From positions 3,532-67,531 of the forward strand of contig DATGZN010000096.1 in NCBI GenBank assembly GCA_035297145.1: a DNA stretch of 64,000 nucleotides, given 5' to 3'. Shown piece after piece: positions 40,921 through 49,718 of this stretch. The first letter of the stretch is position 1; every line of letters begins with the position of its first letter. The notes under the pieces are model-generated. The model was not told where the DNA came from, ran no database searches, and worked only from the letters and a program-made list of their open reading frames with translations. Origin of the DNA: QHXW01 sp035297145 (GTDB lineage: Bacteria; Acidobacteriota; Terriglobia; Bryobacterales; Bryobacteraceae). The translations under genes and the position numbers were made by a program.

Positions 40921-41847
40921 TTACTTCTCCAAGTCGACCACGGCGTACGCGCCCATCTCGGGGATGGTGAACTCTGTAGCGCCATCGGCCGGTTCATAGT
41001 CCGCGAGCGCGGGATTCTTGATTCCAAAAGCCGCCAGCTTGCCGTGCTGATAGGTTCCTCGCACCCGTACGCGCAGCCCATCGACTTTGCCGCCACCGTA
41101 GTTGACGAGGTGCACGCGGAGCCGCTGGCCATCTCCGTTCACTTTGCCCAACACTACCTCGCTGCCATAAATGCGCAGCAATCTCTTCTCGTCGGTCAGC
41201 TTTTGGCGCACCAGCGTGGCGAAGGCAGACGGGTCCAGAGCCGCATCCTTGGGGAAATCCTTGGTTCCGATCTGGACGTTCAGATCGTACGCCGTATCGG
41301 GCGCTCGCACGATGAGATACAGCAGATTTCGACGGGAAAGCAGATTGAGCACCTCGCCGGTTTCCTCGGAGCCATCGTCGATGATCGCAATGTTCGCCAT
41401 GACCGGCAACGCTGGCTGATCGACACTCTTCAGAAACGCCAGCATTTGGCCGAACGCAGTCAGGTCCCGTGGTTCGGGGTGAACTACGGCATCGGCGCCA
41501 TAAACATACGCCTCAGCCGCAGCTAACGCCGCTGTGCGCCATCGCACGTCATAATAGTACTGGCGCCGCCCGTCTCGATTGATGCGCCAGCCGTTGCCGT
41601 TGACCCAGGGCATGCTCGTCGCTGCCGCGACGTTCATCCGGCGTTCCACACCGGGAGCCGGGAGCTTTACGAATTTCGACGCATCGAAAGGCTGCGCGTC
41701 AATGCCTGCGGTCTTCCAGGCACCTTCCTGTCCTGCGGGAACGAACACGCGGTCGATCCCAGCCTGCCTAACCACATCCGCGGTCTTCGGACCTTGATCC
41801 CAGTAAAGACCGGGCAGCAGAGCCGCCAGAAGGAAGCCGAGCATCAC
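40921..41847 (-). CDS. Exported protein of unknown function, possibly carbohydrate-related
   Basis: The 308-residue protein has a short hydrophobic N-terminus (MMLGFLLAALLPG). The middle has LAFLKSVDQPALPVMANIAIIDDGSEETGEVLNLLSRRNLLYLIVRAPD, and the C-terminal part is beta-rich with HLVNYGGGKVDGLRVRVRGTYQHGKL, like beta-sandwich accessory domains of glycosidases. The likeness to glycosidase accessory domains is weak and by eye. It overlaps the DUF362 gene by 4 bases. Confidence 0.68.
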   Translation of the reverse strand: MMLGFLLAALLPGLYWDQGPKTADVVRQAGIDRVFVPAGQEGAWKTAGIDAQPFDASKFVKLPAPGVERRMNVAAATSMPWVNGNGWRINRDGRRQYYYDVRWRTAALAAAEAYVYGADAVVHPEPRDLTAFGQMLAFLKSVDQPALPVMANIAIIDDGSEETGEVLNLLSRRNLLYLIVRAPDTAYDLNVQIGTKDFPKDAALDPSAFATLVRQKLTDEKRLLRIYGSEVVLGKVNGDGQRLRVHLVNYGGGKVDGLRVRVRGTYQHGKLAAFGIKNPALADYEPADGATEFTIPEMGAYAVVDLEK

Positions 41848-42974
41848 AACTCGATTTTCCTGACCTGAATCCTGTCGATCTCATACACGCCCAAACCCAG
41901 CGTGGATGCGTACTCGATGTGCCCCGGCTCGCGGACGAACCGGTCGACGCTGGGGTTATTGTCGTAGCCTCTACCGGACTTGATGTGAGCCATGGAGCGA
42001 TCCCAGACGGAGGTGGCGTGCTCCGCCTTGCGTTTGTCGTCGATTACGTCGAGCAGCAAGCGATCTATCGACACAGGGTCCGTGCCGAACAACATCTGCT
42101 TGGGGTAAAAGCGGAACTTGCGGCTGGGAGAGAACGGCCCGCCATGCCAGACGCCGCGCAGGCCATCCATGATGGCCAGCACAGTGCGGGAGCGCAAGGG
42201 CTCGACACTGGCGAGAGTTCCGATGAACGAATAGGTGTTGGTCTTGAATCCGGAATGCGACCGCGCCACATTGGAAAAGCTGCCGTACGCAATATTCTTC
42301 AGGCAGCCGGTGACGCCAGCGGCGCCGTGATCCTTCATATTGGGGACGTTGATGATTTTGGTGAAGTGCTCAGTCACCACTCGCGCCATGTTGGATCGCG
42401 TATCTTCTTCGCCGAAGAAGTTCACATCGACGTAGGTATTGGGGTCGTAGCCGGCGATCGAGCCACGGTCATGTTCGGCAGTCCAGATATGCACGCCCGC
42501 CGGCACAAAGCTGTCGTAATGCACACTGGCCACTTGGTTTTGGAAGCGCTCATAAATCCAAATTTGGTTTGGCTTCAACCCCACCACGCCAAGATTCCTG
42601 ACGATCTCTCCCACCACCTCAGGAGTGGACATGATTCCGGGCGCGCCGGAGCAATTCACCTTGATACCCACGACATCGGCGGAGTTAAAGAAGCGGGCCC
42701 AACTGTCGCGGGCGTCGGCATCGCCAGTGAGTGCGCGCATGCCTTGCGAGATCATCTCGCGCACTGTTGGTGCATCCACCTTCTCCGATGGCTCGTCGAT
42801 CGCCTTCCCGGCGTGAACGCGCGCCACCTTGCCAGGGTAGGCCCCAGGCATGCCGGGTTGCGCCGCGGGCTGATATCGGCTAACGATCTGGTACTTGGGC
42901 AAATCCTCGTGCAAGCTGGCCGCTAATGCTACGGGAGCTGCAGCCGTGGCCTGCAAAAACGTGCGGCGGTCCAT
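41844..42974 (-). CDS. DUF362-domain exported protein
   Basis: The 376-residue protein starts MDRRTFLQATAAAPVALAAS, a twin-arginine signal. The body has DVVGIKVNCSGAPGIMSTPEVVGEIVRNL, IINVPNMKDHGAAGVTGCLKNIAYGSF and FGTDPVSIDRLLLDVIDDKR, the DUF362 pattern found in some ferredoxin-like and nickel-dependent proteins; no Fe-S cysteine set is present. It is periplasmic, of unknown activity, with the receptor gene 31 bases upstream. Confidence 0.83.
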   Translation of the reverse strand: MDRRTFLQATAAAPVALAASLHEDLPKYQIVSRYQPAAQPGMPGAYPGKVARVHAGKAIDEPSEKVDAPTVREMISQGMRALTGDADARDSWARFFNSADVVGIKVNCSGAPGIMSTPEVVGEIVRNLGVVGLKPNQIWIYERFQNQVASVHYDSFVPAGVHIWTAEHDRGSIAGYDPNTYVDVNFFGEEDTRSNMARVVTEHFTKIINVPNMKDHGAAGVTGCLKNIAYGSFSNVARSHSGFKTNTYSFIGTLASVEPLRSRTVLAIMDGLRGVWHGGPFSPSRKFRFYPKQMLFGTDPVSIDRLLLDVIDDKRKAEHATSVWDRSMAHIKSGRGYDNNPSVDRFVREPGHIEYASTLGLGVYEIDRIQVRKIEL

Positions 42975-43005
42975 TTTTCGATGATAGCCCGTTTACGGCG
43001 CCCGC

Positions 43006-45480
43006 TCAGCTTTTCGCGTGTCCGAACAGGCGAAGGCGCAGGACAAAGTGGCGGCCCTCGTCGCCGAAGAACTGCATAAACGTAGGCGAACCAATGACGT
43101 TGCTGACGGCGGTGGGATTACGATTAGCCGTCAAGTTGTTCGCGCCCAGGCGAATCCCAAAGCGGTAACCCCGAAAAGTGAACCTGCGCTCAATGTGAAG
43201 GTTCAGGTCCAGATTGGATGGATACCGGTGCGAGTCGACGACGCCCACCACGCGCCCGGCATCGTCGGTAAAGGAATAGGGAAAGCCTGTGCGCCAATCC
43301 ACCAGATATGCGATCGCCCATTTTTCCCGGAATCTCTTGAGCGGCGGCGGCAGGTAACCCCAGGACAGGAAGCGATTCGGAGCGTCCCATGGCATCGGTC
43401 CGAGGTTGTTCCCTACCTGGAGCGGCTGGTCCACGCTCACGTCCAGTACAGCGTTGGAGATCGCCCTGGAATGCACGTAGCTGGCAAGCCACTCGTACTG
43501 GTCGCCAAACGAATGCCGAATGGTTATTCCGACTTCATCATAGGCGTCGCGCCGCAGGTTGGTTAATGCATAGGTCCCGCCGAACCCATAACCCAGAACC
43601 TCCGGCTGAATGATCACGGGACCGCTCGTCTCCGGTGCATAAACAAGACCGCCAGCGCCTCGTTTTCGAAGCCACTCCAATTTCGCGAAGAGACGATGTC
43701 CCAGGGCCTGTTCCACACCCGCGCTCACATTGTCATATCGAGGCATAGTGAGGGCGTGCCCCGGAACGAAGGTGGTCACCAGCGGAGTTTCTGGTACTCC
43801 CTCCGGCGAAAATGGGACAGTCACGGCCTGCTGATCGAGGGGCTTGCTGAACAGGGCCAGGCTCGCGGCATCATAGATGACGCTGTAACCGCCCACCAGC
43901 TTGGTGTTGGAGTTGGCGAACGGCGCGAAGGCCGCCGAGATGCGAGGCCCGAATGAGGCCCGCCGCACCAATTCATCCCAGTCCTCGCGCAGACCCGCGT
44001 CGATGACCAGCCGGGGGACGGGCTGCCAGTGGTCGTTTATGTAGGATGCGAAAGCCAGATTCGCCTTCCCGAAATCGCCGCTACCCCTAAACGTTGTCTC
44101 GAACAGCGGAAGGCCGGAAAGGCCGACCACTTCATAACTGCTGCGCTGGAATTCGGCGTGATAGCTGAGTCGCTGAGCGTCAGCGCCGGTCTGCAATTGA
44201 TGCCTTCCATAAAAATGAAATGCCGGTGGGAAGAAGTTGACGAAAGCTTGCTTGCGGCCGCCGTGCTCACGGGAATCGACGAAGTAGTTGCCGCTGCGTC
44301 CTTCGGGAGTCAGCAGGTATGGAGCAGTCCCTTCCGGAACGCGTGTCCGCAGCGTACGCTGCCAATCCAGACCGACCTCGGCCAGCGCGCCATTGCTCCA
44401 TGAGTGGGTGTCTTTCACCGCAATCATCCAATGATTAGTTCCCAGGCCCGAAGTCGTGGACTCGGGGTCCAGCGCGCCCAGGCCGAAATGGTCCTGATGG
44501 TCGAAGTTGGTCAACAGATCGGCGTACAGAATGTTGGCAGAGGTCAGATTCACTTGGGCGTGAAACAAGTTCCCCGCGGCCCACGACGTGTTCGTATCCT
44601 CCCCTTTGGGAAGTCCGGCGACGTAACCGCTGTCGAACTCTCCGTCGAAGTTGCCCGAAAACCAGGCGCGTCCCTTCACAATCGGGCCGGAAAAGACGGC
44701 TCGGGGCGTCCAGTCTCCCAAACGCAGCCCGCCGTGCAGGTCCGGTCCGGGAATGAAATTGGTGGCAGTGAAGTGGTATTGGTCAGTTCCGTTCTCGCTG
44801 CTGATGGCCAGCGTTCCCGCTGAACCGCGACCATTCTGGGGCCCCTCCCGCGACGACGATAAGTCGAGTGACCGGATTCCCTCCACTGCCAGCCGCGTCG
44901 AGTACCGGCCGTTGATGGGATCGCTGATGTCGAAGCCATCCAATAAGTACTGTGTTTGGTACTCCGCGCCGCCGTGGAAGTGCACCCCTCCAGAGGGGTC
45001 CTGAATGACGCCTGGCGTCAATCGCAGTGCGTTGCGCAGGCTGTTGCTCGCCGGGTACGGAACGTTATTCACTTCGGTCCCACTGAGGCGCTGCTCGCGG
45101 TCGGTTCTGGCCGGGTCAACCGGCGACGGTGATTCGCCGACCTGCACGCTCTGGAACACCTCCCGCTGCGGGTTCAGCACGAGTGTTACTTCCGTGCCGC
45201 TTTTCTCCACGTGTACCGGACGATCTGTCAGGCGGAAGAAGCCCACGCTCTCCGCACTCACCAGGTATTCGCCTGACTCGGGTAGGGAAAGCTGAAAGGC
45301 GCCAGCGGGCCCCGTGTGGGTTTCCATGGGCGTCTGCGGGCCCGTATGCGCCCAAACTCGTGCGTTGGCAACGGGCGCTTCGTTGTCATCCACCACGTGC
45401 CCGCTCAACGTAACCTGGGCGTCGGCGGCCGTGACCGCGAGAGCCGCTAACACCAAACTAATGATCCAGGGTTCTGACAC
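43006..45480 (-). CDS. TonB-dependent-receptor-like outer membrane protein with carboxypeptidase-regulatory domain
   Basis: I prefer the GTG at 45480 (824 residues), which gives the signal peptide SEPWIISLVLAALAVTAADAQ and has a GAGG ribosome site; an ATG at 45564 would add 28 residues. The order is a CarboxypepD_reg domain (QVTLSGHVVDDNEAPVANARVWAHTG), a plug domain with NVPYPASNSLRNALRLTPGV and YLLDGFDISDP, and a long beta-barrel with the aromatic-rich C-terminus ending HFVLRLRLFGHAKS. Such Oar-like barrels are abundant in Acidobacteria and import or display unknown ligands. No TonB box was identified. Confidence 0.88.
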   Translation of the reverse strand: MSEPWIISLVLAALAVTAADAQVTLSGHVVDDNEAPVANARVWAHTGPQTPMETHTGPAGAFQLSLPESGEYLVSAESVGFFRLTDRPVHVEKSGTEVTLVLNPQREVFQSVQVGESPSPVDPARTDREQRLSGTEVNNVPYPASNSLRNALRLTPGVIQDPSGGVHFHGGAEYQTQYLLDGFDISDPINGRYSTRLAVEGIRSLDLSSSREGPQNGRGSAGTLAISSENGTDQYHFTATNFIPGPDLHGGLRLGDWTPRAVFSGPIVKGRAWFSGNFDGEFDSGYVAGLPKGEDTNTSWAAGNLFHAQVNLTSANILYADLLTNFDHQDHFGLGALDPESTTSGLGTNHWMIAVKDTHSWSNGALAEVGLDWQRTLRTRVPEGTAPYLLTPEGRSGNYFVDSREHGGRKQAFVNFFPPAFHFYGRHQLQTGADAQRLSYHAEFQRSSYEVVGLSGLPLFETTFRGSGDFGKANLAFASYINDHWQPVPRLVIDAGLREDWDELVRRASFGPRISAAFAPFANSNTKLVGGYSVIYDAASLALFSKPLDQQAVTVPFSPEGVPETPLVTTFVPGHALTMPRYDNVSAGVEQALGHRLFAKLEWLRKRGAGGLVYAPETSGPVIIQPEVLGYGFGGTYALTNLRRDAYDEVGITIRHSFGDQYEWLASYVHSRAISNAVLDVSVDQPLQVGNNLGPMPWDAPNRFLSWGYLPPPLKRFREKWAIAYLVDWRTGFPYSFTDDAGRVVGVVDSHRYPSNLDLNLHIERRFTFRGYRFGIRLGANNLTANRNPTAVSNVIGSPTFMQFFGDEGRHFVLRLRLFGHAKS

Positions 45481-45635
45481 CAGACTGCCTCGCTTCACTA
45501 TATCGAGGAGGCGCAAGGCATTGCATCGGGCCCCCTGGCTCGAAATCGTAACTTTTAGTGACATACGGACGAATCCAGATGTAGAGTTCCCGCATTAGCA
45601 CTATCATGTAGGGAAAGTAAGGTGGAGCGATACAT

Positions 45636-46316
45636 ATGTTAACTAAAGTACGGTTTGCGTCTTCGCGGCGGTCGTTGTTGAAGGCCGCGATCGCGGCACA
45701 GTTTGCGACTCTCTCGCTCATTGCCGCCAGTTTTCCCGATCCGGCAGTGGACACACCTCGCGTCTCTGGCAAAACAGAAACGGCCGTCCTGGCCGGGGGC
45801 TGTTTCTGGGGCGTGGAGGGCGTATTCGAATCGTTGAAGGGTGTATCGGCTGTGGTTTCCGGCTATTCCGGAGGCAAAGCGAACACCGCCCACTACGAGA
45901 TGGTGAGCACCGGCACCACCGGTCACGCGGAGTCGGTACGCATTACTTACGATCCCTCCCAAATCTCTTATGGCCAACTGCTAAAAGTCTATTTCTCGGT
46001 GGCGCACGATCCCACGGAAAAGAATCGCCAGGGCCCGGATTGGGGCACGCAGTATCGCTCGGAGATCTTTTACGCGAACGACGAACAGAAGCGGGTCGCC
46101 GAGGCGTACATCCAGCAGCTCGATGCAGCCAAGATTTACAAGAAGCCGATCGTAACCTTGGTGGAGCCTCTGCAAGCGTTCTATCCCGCTGAGGAGCATC
46201 ATCAGCACTTTATGGCGCGGAACCCGACCTATCCTTATATCGTGTACAACGATGCGCCGAAGGTGAAGCACCTCTACAAACAATTTCCCGAGCTGGTGAA
46301 AGGAGATGCGAAATGA
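45636..46316 (+). CDS. msrA: Peptide-methionine (S)-S-oxide reductase, exported
   Basis: The 226-residue enzyme reduces Met-S-oxide. The catalytic motif is GGCFWG with Cys56, the only cysteine in the protein, so an external thiol must resolve the intermediate. Further signs are SGYSGG, HAESVRITYDP, FYANDEQKRVAEAYIQQL and FYPAEEHHQHFMARNP. The N-terminus SSRRSLLKAAIAAQFATLSL is twin-arginine-like, so it probably works in the periplasm. A GGTGG ribosome site precedes the ATG. It overlaps msrB by 4 bases. Confidence 0.95.
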   Translation: MLTKVRFASSRRSLLKAAIAAQFATLSLIAASFPDPAVDTPRVSGKTETAVLAGGCFWGVEGVFESLKGVSAVVSGYSGGKANTAHYEMVSTGTTGHAESVRITYDPSQISYGQLLKVYFSVAHDPTEKNRQGPDWGTQYRSEIFYANDEQKRVAEAYIQQLDAAKIYKKPIVTLVEPLQAFYPAEEHHQHFMARNPTYPYIVYNDAPKVKHLYKQFPELVKGDAK

Positions 46317-46873
46317 CTGGATCGTTCGACAGTAACCGGCGGAACTTTTTGCGGCTCTTGAGCGGCATTGCGGCCGGAAGGCTGGCGCTGGCCGGGGGCA
46401 AGCACGAAGCTAAGCTGTTGCGGATTGTGGAGTTTGACGCCGTAGGCGGAAAGAAAGGAATCGTGGAAGTGGAAAAAATCCAGAAACCGGACTCCGAGTG
46501 GAGGCAGCAACTGACTCCGGCGCAGTTTGAAGTAACTCGCCGCAAAGGGACGGAACCCGCCTTCCACAACAAGTATTTCGACAACCACGAAGACGGCCTC
46601 TACAAATGTATCTGTTGCGGCACCGTTCTGTTCGATTCCAAGACGAAATTCGAGTCGGGCACGGGTTGGCCGAGTTTCTGGCAGCCGATTGCCAAGGAAA
46701 ACGTGACCACTCACACCGACTACAGCTACGGAATCCGCGAGGAGGTAGTTTGCACGCGCTGCGACGCCCACCTCGGACACGTATTTCCGGATGGTCCACC
46801 CCCGACGCACCAGCGCTATTGCATGAATTCGGCCTCTCTGGACTTCGTTCCGCGGGGCAAAGCCAGCTCCTAA
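46313..46873 (+). CDS. msrB: Peptide-methionine (R)-S-oxide reductase, exported
   Basis: The 186-residue enzyme reduces Met-R-oxide. It begins with an SNRRNFLRLLSGIAAGRLALAGG twin-arginine-like signal. The zinc ligands are Cys99 and Cys102 (YKCICCGTVLF) and Cys147 and Cys150 (CTRCDAHLGHVF), and the catalytic Cys170 lies in RYCMNSASLDF. Together with msrA it repairs both sulfoxide stereoisomers in the envelope. Confidence 0.95.
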   Translation: MTGSFDSNRRNFLRLLSGIAAGRLALAGGKHEAKLLRIVEFDAVGGKKGIVEVEKIQKPDSEWRQQLTPAQFEVTRRKGTEPAFHNKYFDNHEDGLYKCICCGTVLFDSKTKFESGTGWPSFWQPIAKENVTTHTDYSYGIREEVVCTRCDAHLGHVFPDGPPPTHQRYCMNSASLDFVPRGKASS

Positions 46874-46936
46874 GCCAGCGTTTGGCCCTGGGGCGGCGTT
46901 GGACGCGGCAACGCGCAAATTGGTACAAACGTCCCG

Positions 46937-48355
46937 ATGGGCTTTCTCGACGAAAACTTTCTATTGCAGAGCGAAACGGCGCGCCGGCTGTACTTCGAGT
47001 ATGCCGAGGCGCAACCGATCCTCGACTATCACAATCACCTCCCGCCCAAAGACATCAGCGAAGACCGCCGATTCGGGAATCTATTCGATATTTGGCTCGA
47101 AGGCGACCACTACAAGTGGCGCGCCATGCGCGCAAACGGCATCGACGAGCACTTCTGCACGGGCGACGCTTCGGCCTACGAGAAGTTTCTGGCGTGGGCG
47201 CGCACCGTGCCATACACGCTGCGTAATCCGCTCTACCACTGGACCCACCTTGAACTCCGGCGATATTTCGGCATCCAGGAACTTCTCGACGATCGGACTG
47301 CACCCGCTGTTTGGAAAAGAGCCAACGAGATGCTCGCGGGTTCGGATTTGACGGCTCGGGGCATACTGCGCCGATTTCGCGTCACGGCCCTGTGCACGAC
47401 TGACGATCCGGCGGACGATCTGTGCCATCATCGCGCCATCGCGGCGTCGAAGTTCCCGGTAGCTGTATATCCCGCGTTCCGGCCTGACCGTGTCTTCGAG
47501 GTCCATCTGCCGGAGCGCTGGAACGCCTGGCTGGGCCGCCTGGAGACCGTCGCCAACCGTGAGATTCGCAGCCTAACGGCGTTGCTCGACGCTATCGACG
47601 CGCGCCACGACGACTTCCATTCCATCGGGTGCCGGCTGTCCGATCACGGCTTGAACTCCTGTCCGTCGGAAGAGTGCGCGGAAAGCGATGCCGCGACGAT
47701 TTTTCGCCAGGCGCGCGGCGGCCAGTCGGCGTCGGAGGGAGAACAGTTAAGATTCGCTTCGTTCCTGCTGCTTCACCTCGCGCGTCTCGACGCACGCAAA
47801 GGCTGGACCAAACAATTGCACCTGGGTGCTCGCCGGAACACAAATTCACGGATGCTGGCTCAGGCCGGCCCCGACGCGGGTTTCGACTCGATCGGCGATT
47901 TTCCCCAAATCCAGGGTCTTGCCCGATTCCTCGACGCGCTGGAGCGTGAGGGCGCGCTTCCCAAGATGATCCTGTACAACGTAAACCCGATTGAGAATTA
48001 TGCGTTCGCGACTATAGCTGGGAACTTCGCGGGCGCCGGGATAGCGGGTCGCATCCAATTCGGCAGCGGCTGGTGGTTTCTCGATCAGAAAGAAGGAATC
48101 GAGTGGCAGTTGAATGCGCTTTCTAACTGCGGATTGCTGGCGCGGTTCATTGGGATGCTGACGGATTCCCGCTCGTTCATGTCGTTCCCCCGCCACGAGT
48201 ATTTTCGCCGCGTGCTATGCAACCTGGTCGGTTCCGAGATGGAAACGGGCGAGCTGCCCGGCGATCTGGAACTCTGCGGGCGTATGATTCGTAACATTTG
48301 CTACCGCAACGCCCGCGTTTTTCTTGACCTGCCGCAAGCCGCAGCGGCCGCCTGA
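46937..48355 (+). CDS. uxaC: Uronate (glucuronate) isomerase
   Basis: The 472-residue TIM-barrel amidohydrolase-superfamily enzyme converts glucuronate or galacturonate to fructuronate or tagaturonate. It has the metal-binding YHNHLPPKDI near residue 35, ALCTTDDPADDLCHHR, the IQFGSGWWFLDQKEGIEWQL block and LTDSRSFMSFPRHEYFRRVLC. Length is right for the family. No uxuA, uxuB or kduI is near. It lies 110 bases ahead of the efflux operon, separated by a dyad at 48376. Confidence 0.94.
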   Translation: MGFLDENFLLQSETARRLYFEYAEAQPILDYHNHLPPKDISEDRRFGNLFDIWLEGDHYKWRAMRANGIDEHFCTGDASAYEKFLAWARTVPYTLRNPLYHWTHLELRRYFGIQELLDDRTAPAVWKRANEMLAGSDLTARGILRRFRVTALCTTDDPADDLCHHRAIAASKFPVAVYPAFRPDRVFEVHLPERWNAWLGRLETVANREIRSLTALLDAIDARHDDFHSIGCRLSDHGLNSCPSEECAESDAATIFRQARGGQSASEGEQLRFASFLLLHLARLDARKGWTKQLHLGARRNTNSRMLAQAGPDAGFDSIGDFPQIQGLARFLDALEREGALPKMILYNVNPIENYAFATIAGNFAGAGIAGRIQFGSGWWFLDQKEGIEWQLNALSNCGLLARFIGMLTDSRSFMSFPRHEYFRRVLCNLVGSEMETGELPGDLELCGRMIRNICYRNARVFLDLPQAAAAA

Positions 48356-48375
48356 ACCGCTCGTTGCCCGCCGAT

Positions 48376-48413
48376 GTGCCGAACGGCATAGGCGAAAAGC
48401 TGTCATTCGGCAC
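48376..48413. promoter_or_regulatory. 8-bp inverted repeat between uxaC and the efflux operon
   Basis: GTGCCGAA at 48376-48383 pairs exactly with TTCGGCAC at 48406-48413 around 22 bases. There is no T run, so it is more likely an operator or leader hairpin of the efflux operon than a terminator. Confidence 0.4.
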
Positions 48414-48464
48414 TCGCGCAATCCCGTGGCCCTCTTCCATACTGGTAGGCAAACCGAGAAACTC

Positions 48465-49718
48465 ATGACGCATCCTCCATCCGCCATCGTTCACGAACGG
48501 CCTCCCATGCCTCCGGAAGTCAAAGGACCACCGCCGCGATCCTCCTCGCGCGGCTGGCTCTGGCTGCTGGCTCTGATTGTCGTGGTGGCGGCCGGCGCAT
48601 ATTTTCTCTGGCCCAGGCTCAAGCCCGCGCAGCCAGCGAACGCGCAACCGGCAGCCGCGGGGCAAAAAGGACGCGGTCCTGGCCTCATCCCGGTGGTCGC
48701 GGTGCGCGCCCAAAAAGGCGACATTGGTGTCTACGTCAACGGGCTGGGAGCCGTGACTCCCATTTACACCGTCACCGTGAAGAGCCGCGTTGATGGCGAG
48801 ATTATGAAGGTTCTCTACACCGAGGGCCAACTCGTGCATCAGGGCGAACTGCTCGTCCAAATTGATCCGCGCCCCTATCAGGTGATGCTCGAACAGGCGG
48901 AAGGACAACTGGCTAAGGATCAGGCGACCCTCAACAACGCACGCGTAGATCAGACCCGTTACGAAAAGCTGCTGGCTCAGAATGCCATTCCGGAGCAGCA
49001 GCTCGCAACGCAGAAAGCCATGGTGGGTTCGGCGGAAGGCGCGGTGAAGGCCGACCAGGGAGCCATCGACGCCGCCAAGCTCGATCTGGTTTACAGTCAA
49101 ATCACTGCGCCCATCACGGGGCGCGTCGGCCTCCGCCTGGTAGACCCCGGAAACATTGTTCACGCGTCGGATAGCAATGGCCTGGTGGTTATTACACAGA
49201 TCGATCCGATTAGCGTCATCTTCCCCATCGCCGAGGATCAGGTTCCGATAGTGGTCCAGAGAATGCGTGCGGGGCAGTCTTTGCGGGTGGAAGCCTGGGA
49301 CCGCGCTATGGCCAAAAGGCTCAGTACCGGTGTATTGCAGACCATCGACAACCAGATCGACGAGACCACTGCCACCGTCAGGCTGAGGGCGCAGTTCGGA
49401 AACAAGGATAGCTCGCTGTTTCCGGGGCAGTTCGTAAATGCCCATTTGCTGGTGGAGGAGCAACACGGCGTCACGCTGGTCCCAAACGGCGCTATTCAGC
49501 GAAATTCGCAGAATATCTACGTCTGGCTGGTGAAGCCCGATCAGACAGTGACCGTGCGCACCATAACCGCGGGAACAACGGAAGGGGATCAATCCCAGAT
49601 TGCTACGGGGCTTGCTCCGGGCGAGGTGGTTGTCACCGATGGGGTCGACAAGCTCCAGGAAGGGACTAAGGTTAGCCCGCACATCGCCGGTGAGAATACC
49701 CGGAGTGCAAAAAAATGA
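48465..49718 (+). CDS. mdtA: RND efflux periplasmic adaptor, MdtA-like
   Basis: From the ATG at 48465 the protein has 417 residues. It has a cytoplasmic Pro-rich start, one transmembrane segment (GWLWLLALIVVVAAGAYFLW), a lipoyl/hairpin core (VKSRVDGEIMKVLYTEGQLVHQGELLVQIDPRPYQVMLEQAEGQLAKDQATL) and the membrane-proximal VTLVPNGAIQRN. The adaptor links an inner-membrane pump to the outer-membrane channel. It overlaps the first permease gene by 4 bases. The symbol is by similarity only. Confidence 0.9.
   Translation: MTHPPSAIVHERPPMPPEVKGPPPRSSSRGWLWLLALIVVVAAGAYFLWPRLKPAQPANAQPAAAGQKGRGPGLIPVVAVRAQKGDIGVYVNGLGAVTPIYTVTVKSRVDGEIMKVLYTEGQLVHQGELLVQIDPRPYQVMLEQAEGQLAKDQATLNNARVDQTRYEKLLAQNAIPEQQLATQKAMVGSAEGAVKADQGAIDAAKLDLVYSQITAPITGRVGLRLVDPGNIVHASDSNGLVVITQIDPISVIFPIAEDQVPIVVQRMRAGQSLRVEAWDRAMAKRLSTGVLQTIDNQIDETTATVRLRAQFGNKDSSLFPGQFVNAHLLVEEQHGVTLVPNGAIQRNSQNIYVWLVKPDQTVTVRTITAGTTEGDQSQIATGLAPGEVVVTDGVDKLQEGTKVSPHIAGENTRSAKK

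Noticed and set aside
41919..42926. 335-codon open frame on the + strand
   Set aside because: It is antisense to the well-supported DUF362 gene and has no protein motif; GC-rich codon bias keeps the opposite strand open.
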